Positions 1 through 11,523 of a stretch of 64,000 nt of DNA are shown here, one piece after another. The stretch covers positions 372,001 through 436,000 of the forward strand of contig PUDQ02000057.1 of assembly GCA_002964805.2 (NCBI GenBank), written 5' to 3'. The position numbers and the translations under genes are program-made. Each line of letters opens with the position of its first letter. The first letter of the stretch is position 1. Under the pieces are notes generated by a model that was not told where the DNA came from, ran no database searches, and was given only the letters and a program-made list of their open reading frames with translations. The stretch is from Trametes villosa. Its lineage: Eukaryota; Basidiomycota; Agaricomycetes; Polyporales; Polyporaceae.

Positions 1-542
1 GTCCTGGCTTCTCGGGTGCCGCTATGTGGACGAGCCGGCTGAGTGTGGTACGCAGGGGGCAGGGTATGCCAAAGAAAATGGCTACACGCCAGGACGCGAA
101 TGTTATTGAAAGCGCCGACAAGCGTCTCTCCGGCATGGTAGGTAGTAATATCACATAGCTCCGCGGACAGTCGACACTGAATCATGCTGCCTCCTCGATG
201 TGAGCTTGGGATACCGACGAAACCACAATTGAGTCACTCGCCTGTAAGAGGGCACGCCGCGCTGCAGGTGGAGATGTTCTGGCAGAGGCTGAGAGAGACT
301 TGTGATCAGCAGCGCTCGTCTGAGTCGAGGCGTGTTGACCGTGACCGTAAACCGATTATGGGCCGCGGGGTAATGCTGTGAACACTGCATCGGTGAATCA
401 CACGCGAAGTTACAGACTGCCGGCTTCTAAGTAACCTATCACGAGATCTGTGCAGCTCAAAATGCCTCTCGTAGCCTGGAAATGATGAAGCCTCCGACAC
501 CAGGGCCTGTAGGTGATGACACATTCTTCCGCTCTAACCCGT
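1..542. other. Intergenic; F-box gene fragment at left edge
   Basis: I see no credible gene here. Bases 1-40 resemble positions about 1403-1443 (inside the first exon of the neighbouring F-box gene, same minus orientation) and the resemblance stops abruptly near base 41. This suggests the edge of another, broken F-box copy. The rest is downstream sequence of the gene ending at 543. Confidence 0.35.
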
Positions 543-1946
543 TCACGACGCAGGCGAGGCTCCTAGCTTGGACAGGAGCCGCATCTGCCCGTCCTCCCAA
601 TAGTACTCCACATCCGTGAGACTACCGCCCTCTAAGATCACCTCTTCCTCAGCCCACTCTGTCAATATCTGTCAGCGCCGCGACACCTCAGAACTAGATC
701 GACGCACCTGTGTCCGCCGGCGCAGCCTGGACGTCCACCTCCAGGTCGTTCGCGCGCCACTGCAGCGCGACCTGGCGCATCCACCACCCCGCGCCGAACC
801 GCGCCCACGCAGGCTCAGGCACGCGCAGGATGAAACCCGCGAGGTGGGCGAAGCGCCGCAGCGCGGGGCGCAGGCCGCCGCCCAGGGCGCGCGCGAGGAA
901 CGCGGTGCGCGAGACGGGTCCGGTCGACAGCGGGGCGCGGTAGTCGAGCGCGACGGTGCGCAGGGCGGCGTCGGCGGGGATGGCGCGCAGCGCGCGCGAG
1001 ATGTAGAGGGTGCAGTCGGCGAGCGGGGCCGCACGGGCCCAGCGGGGCCCGCAGTCGACCCACCAGGTCAGGTATTGCAGGGTGTTGGCGGCGGAGAGAT
1101 AGAGGAGCAAGGTATCTGAGGGGCGATGTTGTCAATACCACTGGAACAAATGGTAGGTATACGCGACATGCTCACCGGACGGCGTGGTGCCCAGCTCATC
1201 TGCCCAAGTTAACGTCAACCATGTCAACGAGTTACCGAAGCACCCGAGAGGGGGGAAGTCTTTTGACATGAAAAGCGAGTGCTGCCAAGCCCCATGAGTA
1301 TCGCAGAGTTTGAGAATGTGCGATGACGTACCCCAACAATCATCGCAGTTTTGAGGTTGCTGCAAATATTGGGCCTGCGCTGAATGATCCCCGTAAGCGG
1401 CATCCCTGGCTTCTGTGGCGTCGCTATATGCACGAGCCTAAGGACTTGCAGGTGCTCGAACGCCCATACGACGCGGAACAGGTCCCCCATCGTGTGGTAC
1501 GACCCGCCAACGAGGTCGAGCTCGACAATGGGATACCGCGCGACGAGCTCATGGTATCTAGGGTGATGCGCCCGCCACTCGAAATGGCACACCTTGAGGC
1601 TGCGCACGTAGCGCAGGGCGTGCAGCAGTACGTCTTGCGCGAACGGGAGGTACTTCTCCGCCGGATTGTCCGGGACGGCCGTCGAACGGCCTACAACGAG
1701 TTCCCCGACGAAGTCCGCGAGAAACGAGCGTGTGGCGATAGTGCGCAGGAATACCTCGAGTTGCCAGACGTTGCGGATACGAACGCTGCTGTAAAGATTG
1801 AGCCGGCTACGTGGGAGCCAGGCCTCGCATGTGAGTGCGCACGCACGGAGGGTGTCGAGGTGTTGTGGGTAGAGGAAGTCGGTGCAGACGTTGCAGAAGT
1901 CGACGATGCGCTCGCAAACCTCGACTGGCAGTAGTGCGCCGTCCAT
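543..1946 (-). CDS. F-box/leucine-rich-like protein, family 1 (4 exons)
   Basis: Predicted 414-aa protein that probably binds substrates for an SCF ubiquitin ligase. The N-terminus has the degenerate F-box seen in basidiomycete families (LPVEVCERIVDFC at residues 6-18, then CALTCEAWLPRSR). The rest is a weakly repetitive, hydrophobic leucine-rich-like body. Exons on the minus strand: 1332-1946, 1176-1281, 708-1115, 543-658. Introns are 49-60 nt with GTACGT, GTGAGC and GTGCGT donors and CAG acceptors, and all phases agree. The C-terminal exon is acidic and ends in LGASPAS. A 5'-truncated copy lies inverted at 3772-4745, which independently confirms the last three introns. The substrate is unknown. 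Family call good, F-box domain itself weak. Confidence 0.8.
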
Positions 1947-2370
1947 GGGGGTTGGCGTTGAAGTGTTACGCGGTCCTGTGGGATATCAGTTGTCAGTCAG
2001 GTCAGTAGAGGAGATCGACTGATAAGTTGTGCGCCTTGTATAGTGACCGTCGTTTGATCATGGCAGCGCCACGCAGATGTGTACCGCCTCACAGGCCGCG
2101 CGTAGAGACACACCGGACCTCATGCCAATGGCGAATTGGCACATCGTGTTCATGACCCGCTCTGGCAAGCTCGCACCAGGTGCTCATTCATCGCATACAC
2201 TGCCATTAATACCTCTCTGAAGTAGTCCATCACGTCAGATAACACACTAGGATGGTCCGTAGCCCCACGCAGATAAAATAGATCCAATCGCCCACACGCA
2301 CCCGCATCCCCTGCTCAACCATCGACGTCCCGTCTGTCCGTCTGCCTCGTCCTGTCCTCCGTCGTCACGT
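1947..2370. other. Intergenic
   Basis: About 420 bp between the 5' end of the F-box gene and the 3' end of the Kre9-like gene. I see no gene or structured repeat. Confidence 0.5.
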
Positions 2371-3132
2371 CTATAGGACCGCCCAGACGCCGCCGAGCGC
2401 GGACAGGGCCATGACGCAGCCGACAGCCGCCAGCTGACGGCCGGCGCCCTCGACGGACTTCCACGCGGGCAGGCCGGCGCCGTTCGCCGAGGGCGGGAAC
2501 GTCGTCGCGAACACCGCGGTGGGGTTCGGCCCGCCCGAGACGGTGACGGTCGCAGAGCCCGAGACGGGCGTCGAGGCGGTGCCGTTGCCCGAGTCGGAGA
2601 TCGCGAACTGCTGAGAGGAGGCGTACATGATCCCGTTCGTCGAGTTCACGAAGAGGAGGAAGTAGTCGTCCGCGGTCGGGATGTCCTGGATGAAGATGTT
2701 CACGCCGCCGGTGGAGACCGCCGCGGGGACTGCAGGGGCGCGGGAGAGTGAGACGCTGTTAGCAGGGCGGGGACGAGGGGGACGCACCATCGCGCGCGAC
2801 GAAGATAAGGCCGTCCTCGCTCAAGCGGGCGAGCTCAATGTCGACGTTGGAAACGCCGTCGAGGAGGCCCTTGGTCCAGGAGATAGGGTTCACGGCGTTG
2901 TTAACCCAGGTTGCGCCCTTCGTAGGCTGGTTGATCACGAAGTAGGCTGCACGTTAATCTGTCAGTTCAATCCGCCACGAAGTCCCTTTCCTCTCCCATC
3001 GAGCTCCCTCCATTTCCCCAGACGTCCACTCAAGATGAAGTGCGACTTACAGCTAGCATGTGCTAATGGGAGCAGGTACCACGCAAAGAAGAGACTGAGG
3101 ATGCCGGTGGGGATATATGATAGGGCGTGCAT
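2371..3132 (-). CDS. Kre9/KNH-like Ser-Thr-rich GPI-anchored surface protein
   Basis: Predicted 199-aa secreted cell-surface protein of the Ser-Thr-rich GPI-anchored family (Kre9/KNH-type N-terminal domain). Exons: 3051-3132, 2788-2946, 2371-2729. Donors are GTAAGT and GTGCGT; both acceptors are GCAG, and the second intron carries a GCTAAC branch point. The first exon encodes a signal peptide (MHALSYIPTGILSLFFAW, cleavage after AHA). Exon 2 carries the family signature: YFVINQP, then WTKG, then VDIELAR. The C-terminus is Ser/Thr/Gly-rich and closes with a hydrophobic tail (LAAVGCVMALSALGG) that fits a GPI attachment signal. Members are thought to act in wall glucan assembly, which is not provable here. 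It sits between the two arms of an inverted F-box duplication. Confidence 0.85.
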
Positions 3133-3771
3133 GTTTGGTGATCGGAGCTCTTCAAGACCAGCGCAGGAAGTGTAGTTGCCGAGGGCGTTCGCTGTCTAGG
3201 CAGGCGAGGCGTCGGGGGGTATGGCGGGGCAAACGAGCGGAGGGAGTCGAACGTCGAGGAGAGCGAGAGAGATGGCCGGCACTGCAACCCCGCCGCGGCC
3301 ACCGCCCGCCTTTTCCAGCCAAGCCCTCTATTTGGCCTTCTTTGGTTCATGTGGCGCCCGCCCGCTGTATGAACATGTCGCAACAACTTGAACGTTGCAA
3401 CGTTGAACAAGTTGCAACCATCTACCATGATCTCTGGCTGGCGTTGCCCGTCATATGTCTACGAAGTCGACAGCTTCGAATGCACTCTTACAATGCACAA
3501 GCAGTAAGCGCAGGGCTTCCTTGATTGCGCTGACACTCGAGAGGAACCGCGCGGATCATTAGTCGGGAGTATATTCCTGGTATTGTTATGTTCGCGCAAC
3601 TTCGCGGGGACAAAACTGATAAGCAGACGCATACGATGAGCGTAATTCGCGTGCCGCGCCCCATCGAAGAGACAGCATAATCAACGCCCAGTGTCGCATA
3701 CACGAACGCGACCGTGTGCGTTTGACGCGCGCGCCCTTCACCTGACATACCGTTAACACTGCAGGGTATCG
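3133..3771. other. Intergenic
   Basis: Upstream region of the Kre9-like gene and the left junction of the truncated F-box copy. No gene seen. Pyrimidine- and purine-rich tracts occur around 3230-3320. Confidence 0.5.
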
Positions 3772-4745
3772 GCGCGTAGGCATTTGAACACCTGCCAGTT
3801 CTCAGGCTTGTGCATCCAGGGACACCACTCTCGCCAGTCATCCCCCTCACGGGGATCAGCCAGCACAGGCCCCATATTTGCAGCAACCTCACGACTGCGA
3901 TCGACGATATTAATGTTGGGGTATGTGCTTTCCGTTTTCAAGCCTACGACCTTCATGACTTATGCGGGCCGGGCTTGGCAGGACTCGCTTTCCACCTCTA
4001 AAGACTTTCCCCTTGTCGGGTGCTTCGGTAGCTCCTTGACGGCGCTGAGGTTAACTTGGGCAGACGAGCTGGGCACCACGCCGTCTGGTGAGCATGCCGC
4101 ATGTGCCTACGCTTTGGTCTAGTGACACTAACAGCAGCATCCCTCAGACACCCTGCTCCTCTACCTCTCCGCCACCAACACCCTGCAACACCTGACCCGG
4201 TGGGTCGACTGCGGCCCCCGCTGGACCCGCGCGGCCCTGCTCGCCGACTGCACCCTCTACATCTCGCGCGCGCTGCGCGCCATCCCTGCCGACTCCGCCC
4301 TACGCATCGTCGCGCTTGATTACGGTGCCCCGCTGTCGACCGGACCCGTCTCGCGCACCGCGTTCCTCGCGCGCGCCCTGGGCGGAGGCCTACGCCCCGC
4401 GCTGCGGCGTTTCGCGCACCTCGTGGGGCTCGTCCTGCGTGTACCCGAAGCCGAGCCGGAGCGGGGGCGGTTCGGCGCGGTGTGGTGGATGCGCGAGGTC
4501 GCGCTACAGTGGCGCGCGAACGACCTGGAGGTGGAGGTGCAAGCCTCGCCTGCAGACACAGGTGCGTCGGTCCGGTTCGGGGTATGCTGGTAGATGTCGG
4601 TGCTGACAGGTGTTGGCACGTGTTAACAGTGTGGGCTGAGGAAGAGGCCCTGCTGGAGGGCGGTAGTTTCACAGATGTGGAGTACTATTGGGAGGACGGG
4701 CGGATGCTGCTCCTGTCCAAGCTTGAGGCCTCGCCTGAGCTGTGA
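3772..4745 (+). pseudogene. 5'-truncated inverted copy of the 543-1946 F-box gene
   Basis: DNA-level duplicate of the 3' two-thirds of the F-box gene at 543-1946, in opposite orientation. Similarity starts near 3772 (AFEHLPVLRLVH, equivalent to AFEHLQVLRLVH in the parent) and runs to the stop codon at 4743-4745. All three downstream introns are retained at the same places (donors near 3935, 4087 and 4560; acceptors near 3982, 4149 and 4629) and the spliced frame stays open to the terminal ASPEL. The N-terminal F-box exon is missing, and the junction region has a small deletion and an in-frame TAG just before the homology. The copy is therefore a truncated relic of low divergence, unless it has captured an unseen 5' exon. 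Confidence 0.7.
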
Positions 4746-5170
4746 TCGAAGTCAATGGAACAGGATGATACACCTTGTCGCCGCGAGGTCTGAAGCCCCA
4801 CTTCGGTGGATAACCTCATACGAGTGGTGACTCGGTGTAGTGCATGGAGAGGTTGAAAGGCTTTCGTTGAAAAGCCTTAGCCTCGAATATTACTCCTCGT
4901 CAATGTCGTCCAATAACGGCATGTGACACCGAAGCTCAAGCCCAAATCAGTATGAAGCTTGCTAATTTTGAGAGCGCTCGGTACAACCCCCGGAATCCAG
5001 CCGCACTTGTAGCAGCTTGTGGGATGGCATGAGAGAGCGCCGATCCTATCTGATCCTCTCACTCGCGGTATAAGCAGCCAAGCCATAGACAACTTGAACT
5101 CGTCTTCCGTGAGTTCTCCTTCCGACTTATCCGAGCACCAGTACAGTACCCACATGGTCGAACAAACAGG
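4746..5170. other. Intergenic, promoter side of next F-box gene
   Basis: About 420 bp with no gene seen. It presumably holds the promoter of the gene starting at 5171. I do not see a convincing TATA box. Confidence 0.4.
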
Positions 5171-6761
5171 ATGGATATGCCCCGATTGCCCCCCGAGACC
5201 TGGGAACGGGTCATCGATATGGTCGTGGACGAATGCCGCGGTCCTCTTCCTCGCTATCCTCTCTACCTACCCGACCTGTGCACTTGCGCACTGACGTGCC
5301 TGGACTGGCTTCCTCGCAGCCGCCGCCATCTGTATCATCGTGTCCGCGTCGGCGTTCCCACCCAACTCGACTGTCTGGCTTGGACCGTCAGTCGCCATTC
5401 CTTCCTTGGGGATCTCGTGCATGAGCTCGTCATCGGGCACCCAACGGAGGACGAAATGTTCGACGGATACCTGCCGATCGCTGGAGAAGCCCTCGTCCGC
5501 GCTTTGAGGAACATTCGCGTCTTGACGATCAGCCACTTCTTCTGGAAAGGCCTACCTCACACGTACCACATACAGCTTGCGCAGTACCCTATCACCGAAC
5601 TGAATATCATCGGCGGTGCCATCAAATCCTTCATGGACGTTGCCCGTGTGGTGTGGGCCTATCCTTGCCTGCACTCCCTTGGATTGGACGGCGTTTGGCC
5701 TGACGATCCGTGCCCCGTGTACTTGGAAAACATCATCGGCCGAAAACAATCCCGGCTGTGCCCTCAGCTGGAAAAGCTAGTCGTTCTGAGTCCTCAGCTT
5801 TCTTATCGATTCCTAATCCAATCTTGGTGCTTTTCAAGTTCGTCTGACCAAATTCAAGACACTCGCGCTCTACTGGCGCTCCCTCCTCGCGGATGTTTTG
5901 GCGTTAACATTATCGATCTTACTCTATCCTGGGGAGACTTTCTCGGGGCAGAGCCGGACTGTGAGACTACAGACTCTCACCCTTGTTCCCAGAGACTTAC
6001 ATGCAACGCCAGCTTCCCTTTTCTCGTACCTTGAGTCTCTACCACGCCTCGAGCATCTGACATGGTCATTTTCAGAGGCCAGGCTTGACCGCAGAGAGGG
6101 GTGGGCTCGGTCACTCGGGCCCTTTACACTGTTCCTCAGCACGGCCCTTCATCGGATTCTGGTCCAAGACGGTGCGCCTATCAGGGTGTCCATGCGCTTC
6201 GAAATCGCTTGGAAGGTAGACACCACGTTCCACCGGACGTCTTTCCTAGAGACTTTGCTCTCTGACAATGCGCTATGGGAAGGGCTCGCACCGCACAGCC
6301 GATTGGAGTCTATCGAAATTGTCGTCGTCGAGCTCGTTTCGTCGGTGTACGATGCCTTGTGGTGGTCGGAGCAGGCCGCCGCCGTCATTCGACGGATCCC
6401 ATCCCCATCCTTCCCAAACAGACCGGACATCGGGGCCGTCAGTCTGAGTGATTGTGACGACAAAGAACGGGCACCGGGCACGCATTCAATCGCAGAACAC
6501 ACCGTCGGCCCCTCAGCCTGCTCTCGGACTCTCACTCGTGATCTGCACAACTCGGGGCATACTCTGGGTAGCGGGCGCATTCATGGTGGCGCAGGATATG
6601 GAAATCTTGGCTATTACCGGAAGCTCATCTTGGGCGTGGAGCCCTCGGTATCGGTGAGCAAAAAGCAGTGCCATCCGGCGTCGCGAGTCGCTAACGGGTA
6701 CCCCCTCCCTGCTAAGACCCGGCGATTCTTGGGTTATGGGGATGATCCAGAGTTGCGTTGA
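5171..6761 (+). CDS. F-box/leucine-rich-like protein, family 1
   Basis: Same family as 543-1946. The F-box-like start MDMPRLPPETWERVIDMV is followed by CALTCLDWLPRSRRHLYHRV. The start at 5171 was chosen because it places the F-box at the N-terminus as in the paralogues. Exons 5171-5960 and 6013-6761 are separated by a 52-nt intron (GTGAGA donor, CCAG acceptor) at the position of intron 2 of the paralogue. A second intron at 5790-5858 (69 nt, donor GTCCTC, branch GTCTGAC) matches paralogue intron 1 but is a multiple of three, so the product is 512 or 489 aa. The C-terminus after about residue 440 does not match the paralogues, so the 3' end is less certain. It converges with the 6844-8679 gene, leaving only about 80 bp between stops. 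Confidence 0.7.
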
Positions 6762-6843
6762 CGTAGGGAAAAGGACTGTTGAGCTTTTTAGTACAGACGG
6801 CCTCATTTCGCGACCACTCTGGACGAACGTGCCTTATCCGGAG

Positions 6844-8679
6844 CTACGAGCGGAGGGACATCACGGCGTCGGTCCCCACATCCTGGATACCACAAACGTG
6901 ATTGTGAGCATTATGCACCTACGAGCGCAACGCGCGACCACTTACCATGAGCACAACCCCGTTTTCCCAGATATAAGGACTCCGACTCGTCCCCAATTCA
7001 TCGCCTTCACTACGCCACATGCGCGTCCTCGTCGAGAACGACGGCGGAGGCATGCCCCACAGGATCTCGATGTGCTGGCGGTACGTGTAGCGCCCCGCGC
7101 TGAACGGGGAGGAATCCAATTCCTCGCCTGAGTCTTGCATGTACACTGTCGAGCGGCCAGGCGTCGCTGCCGTGGTTCCGAACTCCAGGACGTGTATCTC
7201 CGTTCGCTGAGGCGGCCCGCCATCTGTCCCAGGGTCTGGGGGCGGCCAGACGAGGGCACTCCGCAACCCGCCTAGAGCGAGCGAGGGCGGATTACAGGCT
7301 CCGTCCCAGGGACTCACGGATGACAGAGGGCCCCATTCGGACCAGTCGAAGGTCGGTGTGTGATCTCCTCGTTCAACACGGTCAACGAGATCGAGGAGAG
7401 CCGGTCGCCGAAGCGCAATGCAGAGGTTGATGTCATGAGAGATGCCCGGGGAATAGGTTATGGTGATCAGGACGATCTCCTCGTCGGGGTGAAGACGGCA
7501 GAATGTGGTGTGAGGGAGCGGGGTGTGGCAGCTGATCTCGACGCAGTACGCCAGCTTCGGAACTTGCTGCTTCGGCGGGAGGCGAAGTCGACAGATTAGT
7601 GTCGGTGTGTACACCTCGGGTGTTCCGGTCGCCGAGTATACAGACACATAGGCTGGGGACACGAGCAGGATATGATTCCACATGAACGACACCTCGGGCA
7701 GCACGGAGTCGTTTGGATCATCAACGGGAAACCGCGGCTGTAGAGGTGCGACATCCGTCAGCGCACGCACCGAAGGTCCATGTGAGAGCACGCACTTCGG
7801 ATAACAAGATTCCGGCCTTCCAGTTGCACACGAGGACATGTGTGCTGTCGATGCTCATCCGATGGACGAGCATGACGAGGTCGTGGTATATGTGCATCTC
7901 CCTATCGCTCCAGTCTGACGAGAACTTGTCCCCAACAAGAATGTGCTCGGGCGAGGCCAGTGGGTGCAAGCGGCCCGTACGCAGAGATCGGAATGCTAGA
8001 TATTGTAGACCGCCGTCGGCGTTGCCACTGAAATCGAGTCAGACGGTCAACGGCCTTTCGGTGCGCTGGGAAAAGAAGACACCGTACCTAGGCTCGAAGA
8101 GCAGGACCAGCAGATCTTGGCTCGGATCTACGGCATACCTCACGAGATTTAGGCCATCCGGGAGATTCTCCGCGGGAATCGCCCATCGGAGATCCTGTTG
8201 TACGCCGAGGGGCGAGCTGAGCTGCAAGCACTCGATCGCTCCAGTCGATAGAGGTTTTATAAAAAGGCCGCTCTCGTGAAATCGAGGGCCCCACGGCGCC
8301 CATCGGTCAGAGTCGGATTCGAGGCGGCGCGGCGGAAGGAAGTCGAGGTCGTGCCACGCCTTGCGGTAGCATCGCACCCGAGCGAGTTGTTCGGCGAGAG
8401 TGAGCTCCCCGATGTCGGCAGCGAGGCAATGTCCCGGAGTAATTGCTTTGACCAGGCCCGCCCCCGCCAACTCGATGTTCAGCTGCAATAGAAGCGAGGA
8501 GTGGATGACGTCCGCGATTGCACGGCAGACCTGCATAGACAGAATCAGTTCGACGGATGCCCGAGTGTAGCGACTATCACAAAAACCGCGCGAACCTGCT
8601 TAGCCCTGCACAGTGTTTTGCCGTCGAGGTTGTGGAGCATTGCTTCGAGTATCTCGGGGGGAAGGGTTAGCAAGGCCAT
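6844..8679 (-). CDS. F-box protein, family 2, copy A (5 exons)
   Basis: Predicted 529-aa F-box protein. Exon 1 encodes the F-box (LPPEILEAMLHNLDGKTL, then LCRAKQ and VCRAIADV across the first junction). Exons: 8596-8679, 8088-8530, 7796-8027, 6946-7737, 6844-6882. All phases close. Introns are 58-65 nt. The body is regular and beta-rich, resembling the propeller-like C-terminal region of Agaricomycete F-box families. Conserved blocks shared with copies B and C include ELTLAEQLARVR, AWHDLDFL, DPSQDLLV, WNHILLVS, HVLEFG and WENGVV. The last 39-nt exon gives a short tail ending VMSLRS. A TATA-like motif read on the minus strand (CATATATTCC) lies about 60 bp upstream of the ATG. Probably an SCF substrate receptor with unknown target. 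Confidence 0.82.
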
Positions 8680-9354
8680 GATGGTGGTTCACTACAGAGG
8701 AGTAGAGGCGGCGAAGTGGCAGTGCTGTGGGCCTTGGAATATATGACTCGCCCTCATGTTCGCCCACCAAGACAACAGCGAGCACTGGAATATATGATGC
8801 TCCCAGGCAGTAAGGCCAGATATCTCGTGTGCGTAACCTCAAGGGTTCAGGAACCGCGTCGCGGATAGTATCCAACAATAACATGTAAGTACTGAGTAGC
8901 CACCGACTAGAATGTCCAAGCGTCTCGAACGCCCGTTTAGAACAGTATGCGAAAGGTACAGGAGTGCGAACGTTCTGAGAAAGCGCGACCTATACACTCT
9001 GCATCAAGGAAGAGAAACGCCGTCAATGACCAATGTTACATGATACACACCTCCGCTCACGCTCCTAGGACTCTGCGTCAGCAACGCGACCACTATCCCC
9101 GGTCGCGCTTCCGCGTGAAGGCTCCGCACTGCTCGCGCGCGATGAACCGGCCGTGAAGAAAGGATTGGGGGAGACGACGTTGAACTTGAACTGTTGGCGA
9201 CGGGCCGGCGTCCTGTACATTCGTATGACGACTCGGAGCACAACGGCTTCGGCTTCGCCTAGGGAGAGAAGAGAAGACGGAACCTTTGGGATTTGGCGGC
9301 ACCGAGACGAGAGTTTCCGAGGCCAATGTTGCGCAAAAGGAATGAGCCCACCAA
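8680..9354. other. Intergenic between F-box copies A and B
   Basis: About 670 bp. A 12-bp motif (TGGAATATATGA on plus) occurs twice, at about 8735 and 8786, in the promoter position of copy A. No gene seen. Confidence 0.45.
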
Positions 9355-11197
9355 CTACGCTCGAAGAGAGAGCACTTGAAGACGATGTCGTCCCTGGACG
9401 TCGCACGCATCCAGGCTATGAGTACACTGCAACGGGAAACCATGCGTTGGTCCCACTCACCAGTAACGCCACGCCGTTTTCCCAAGTGTAGACCTGCCAA
9501 TCCGAGTAACGTCCCGTATAGCCGCTGCGCGCGAGGCGAGTCCGGGCGGGGAATGGCGACGCAGGCATGCTCTGCAAGATCTCGAGATGCTGAGGATAGG
9601 AGTAATGTTCTGCGCTGATCGGGGCGGGCTCCAGCTTCAAGCCCTTACTCCGCGTGTACTGCTCAGATCGGCCCGGCACCGCGGCGGCCACCCCGAACTC
9701 AAGGAAGCGCACGTCCGTTCGAGCCGGTTCGAGGTACGACCAAAAGTTCGGGTACGGCCAGACCAAGGCGCTCCGTAGCCCGCAAAGCGCCAGTGAGGGG
9801 GACCCATTCCGACCGTCCCAAGGACTTGCGGACGTGAGAGGACCCCACTCGGACCAGTCGAAATCCGGTGCGTGTTCACCCTTCACGACCCGGTCGATGA
9901 GGTCGAGAAGGGCTACTCGTGGGAGGGCGATATACAGGCTGACGCTCTGCATATCCTGGGTTTGCGTGTGACAGAACACGGTAAACATGACGACCTCTTG
10001 ATCGGGATTGATGTGGCAAAATGCAGTGCGTGGTAGGGGGGTATGGCAGCTAATCTCAACTTCGTACTCGAAGTTGTCATCGTCGTGGGTCCATGGAAGG
10101 CGAAGAGAGCAGATCGGCGCTGGCATGTCTTCTTCAGGTGTTCCGTTGAGGGAGTATATGGATACGGATATGCGTGTCATAGCCAGGAGATAGTTCCATA
10201 TCAGTGATAACTTTGGGGACGGCTCTCCTTGCACATGGAGGATCGGTGGCTGGTAAGAGTTAGTTAATGTAAAATTCATTTTCAAATGCTCGCTAGCCGG
10301 AGATCCATGCGCAAGCACTTACCGAGTATCTAACGGTGCTCGTCTTCCAATCGCAGATCAGGGTTTCCGTGTAGTAGCCTTCCGGGTCCGCAAGCATCAC
10401 GAGATCGTCTTGTATGTGCATCGGCCACTGATCCCACCGCCCGGGGCAATTCCCAACCAGAATAGACTGGGACGACGTCTGTGGATGCAAGAGGCCTGTT
10501 TGAAGGGATCTGAATGTGAGGCGCTGCCCGGGTTGAGAACGATCATGGTTGTGACTAAGAATGAGTTAGATGAAGTTGTCGTTCATCCGAAGCCTAGTAG
10601 GAGATCGCGATACCTAGTAGTTTCGTCGAAGAGTATCACCAGTAGGTCCTGAGTTGGGTCCACGGCGAACCTCATTATCTCCGTCTTTCCTGGAAGGCTC
10701 GCCTCGGGAACCGTCCATCGGAGTTCCTCTTGCGCGCCCAGGGGTGTGCTGAACTGCAAGCAGTCAAACCCGCCGCCAGGAAGAGGCATTATGAATAAGC
10801 CGCTCGGATGAAAGCGTGGACCATCTGGATCAGACCATGTATCACACTCGATGTCGCGCCACGCAAGAAAGTCGAGGTCGTGCCACGCCTTGCGATAACG
10901 TCGCACACGGGCGAGTTGCTCGCGGAGAGTAAGCTCGCCGACGTCTGCGCTGGAAGTCGAGGTGTTCGCTTTGACCAGGCCACAGGCTGCCAGCTCAATG
11001 TTCAATTGCAAGGTTTGCGAAGTAAGAATGCTGTCGGCTATCGCCCGGCAGACCTGCACAAACATGTGAGCTCGGCGGGTCTTTTCTGGCGTCAGTGGAT
11101 GGGTTTCCCGGACCTGTTGGCATCTGCATAGTGTTTTCACGTCAAATTCGCCGAGAATGATGACGATTATCTCTGTAGGGAGTGCCAGCAAAGACAT
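9355..11197 (-). CDS. F-box protein, family 2, copy B (5 exons)
   Basis: Predicted 527-aa paralogue of the neighbouring gene at 6844-8679, same strand. Exons: 11114-11197, 10614-11053, 10323-10554, 9461-10249, 9355-9393. Exon lengths 1, 3 and 5 are identical to copy A (84, 232 and 39 nt), and intron phases are the same. That is strong internal support for both models. The F-box lies in exon 1 (LPTEIIVIILGEFDVKTL). Shared blocks include ELTLREQLARVRRYR, KAWHDLDFL, DPTQDLLVILF, WNYLLAMTR, EVEISCHTPLP, WSEWGPL and YTWENGVALL. The terminal mini-exon ends LQVLSLRA. The alternative acceptor 33 nt upstream would lengthen the tail. Function inferred only from the F-box. Confidence 0.83.
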
Positions 11198-11523
11198 TGA
11201 GATGACTGCGAACCAGTGAGGGAGTGGGGAGGTCGTGGTCACAGCACAAGTGTGCGTGTACTTCAGCGCTTGTACGCGTCGATGTACGCCGATGGGCGCT
11301 TCAGGGGGACGCATAAGTTGAGTAGAAAGTTGCAATGTTAATGTCGCGTTGCTCCTTCAGACGACTAGCCATATCATCGACGTGGCTCTCAAAAGGCCCG
11401 AGAGCTTCGAAGGTGTGGTGAATAGCATGCATAGGGAGTTGTCGCCATGCTACAAGGAGCTCCCGCCCTACTAGAGACATATCGGAGCGAGACTACGACG
11501 TCCGTCTTCACCGAACTCGTGCG
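11198..11523. other. Intergenic between F-box copies B and C
   Basis: Roughly 325 bp holding the promoter of copy B and the 3' flank of copy C. Nothing else recognised. Confidence 0.4.
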
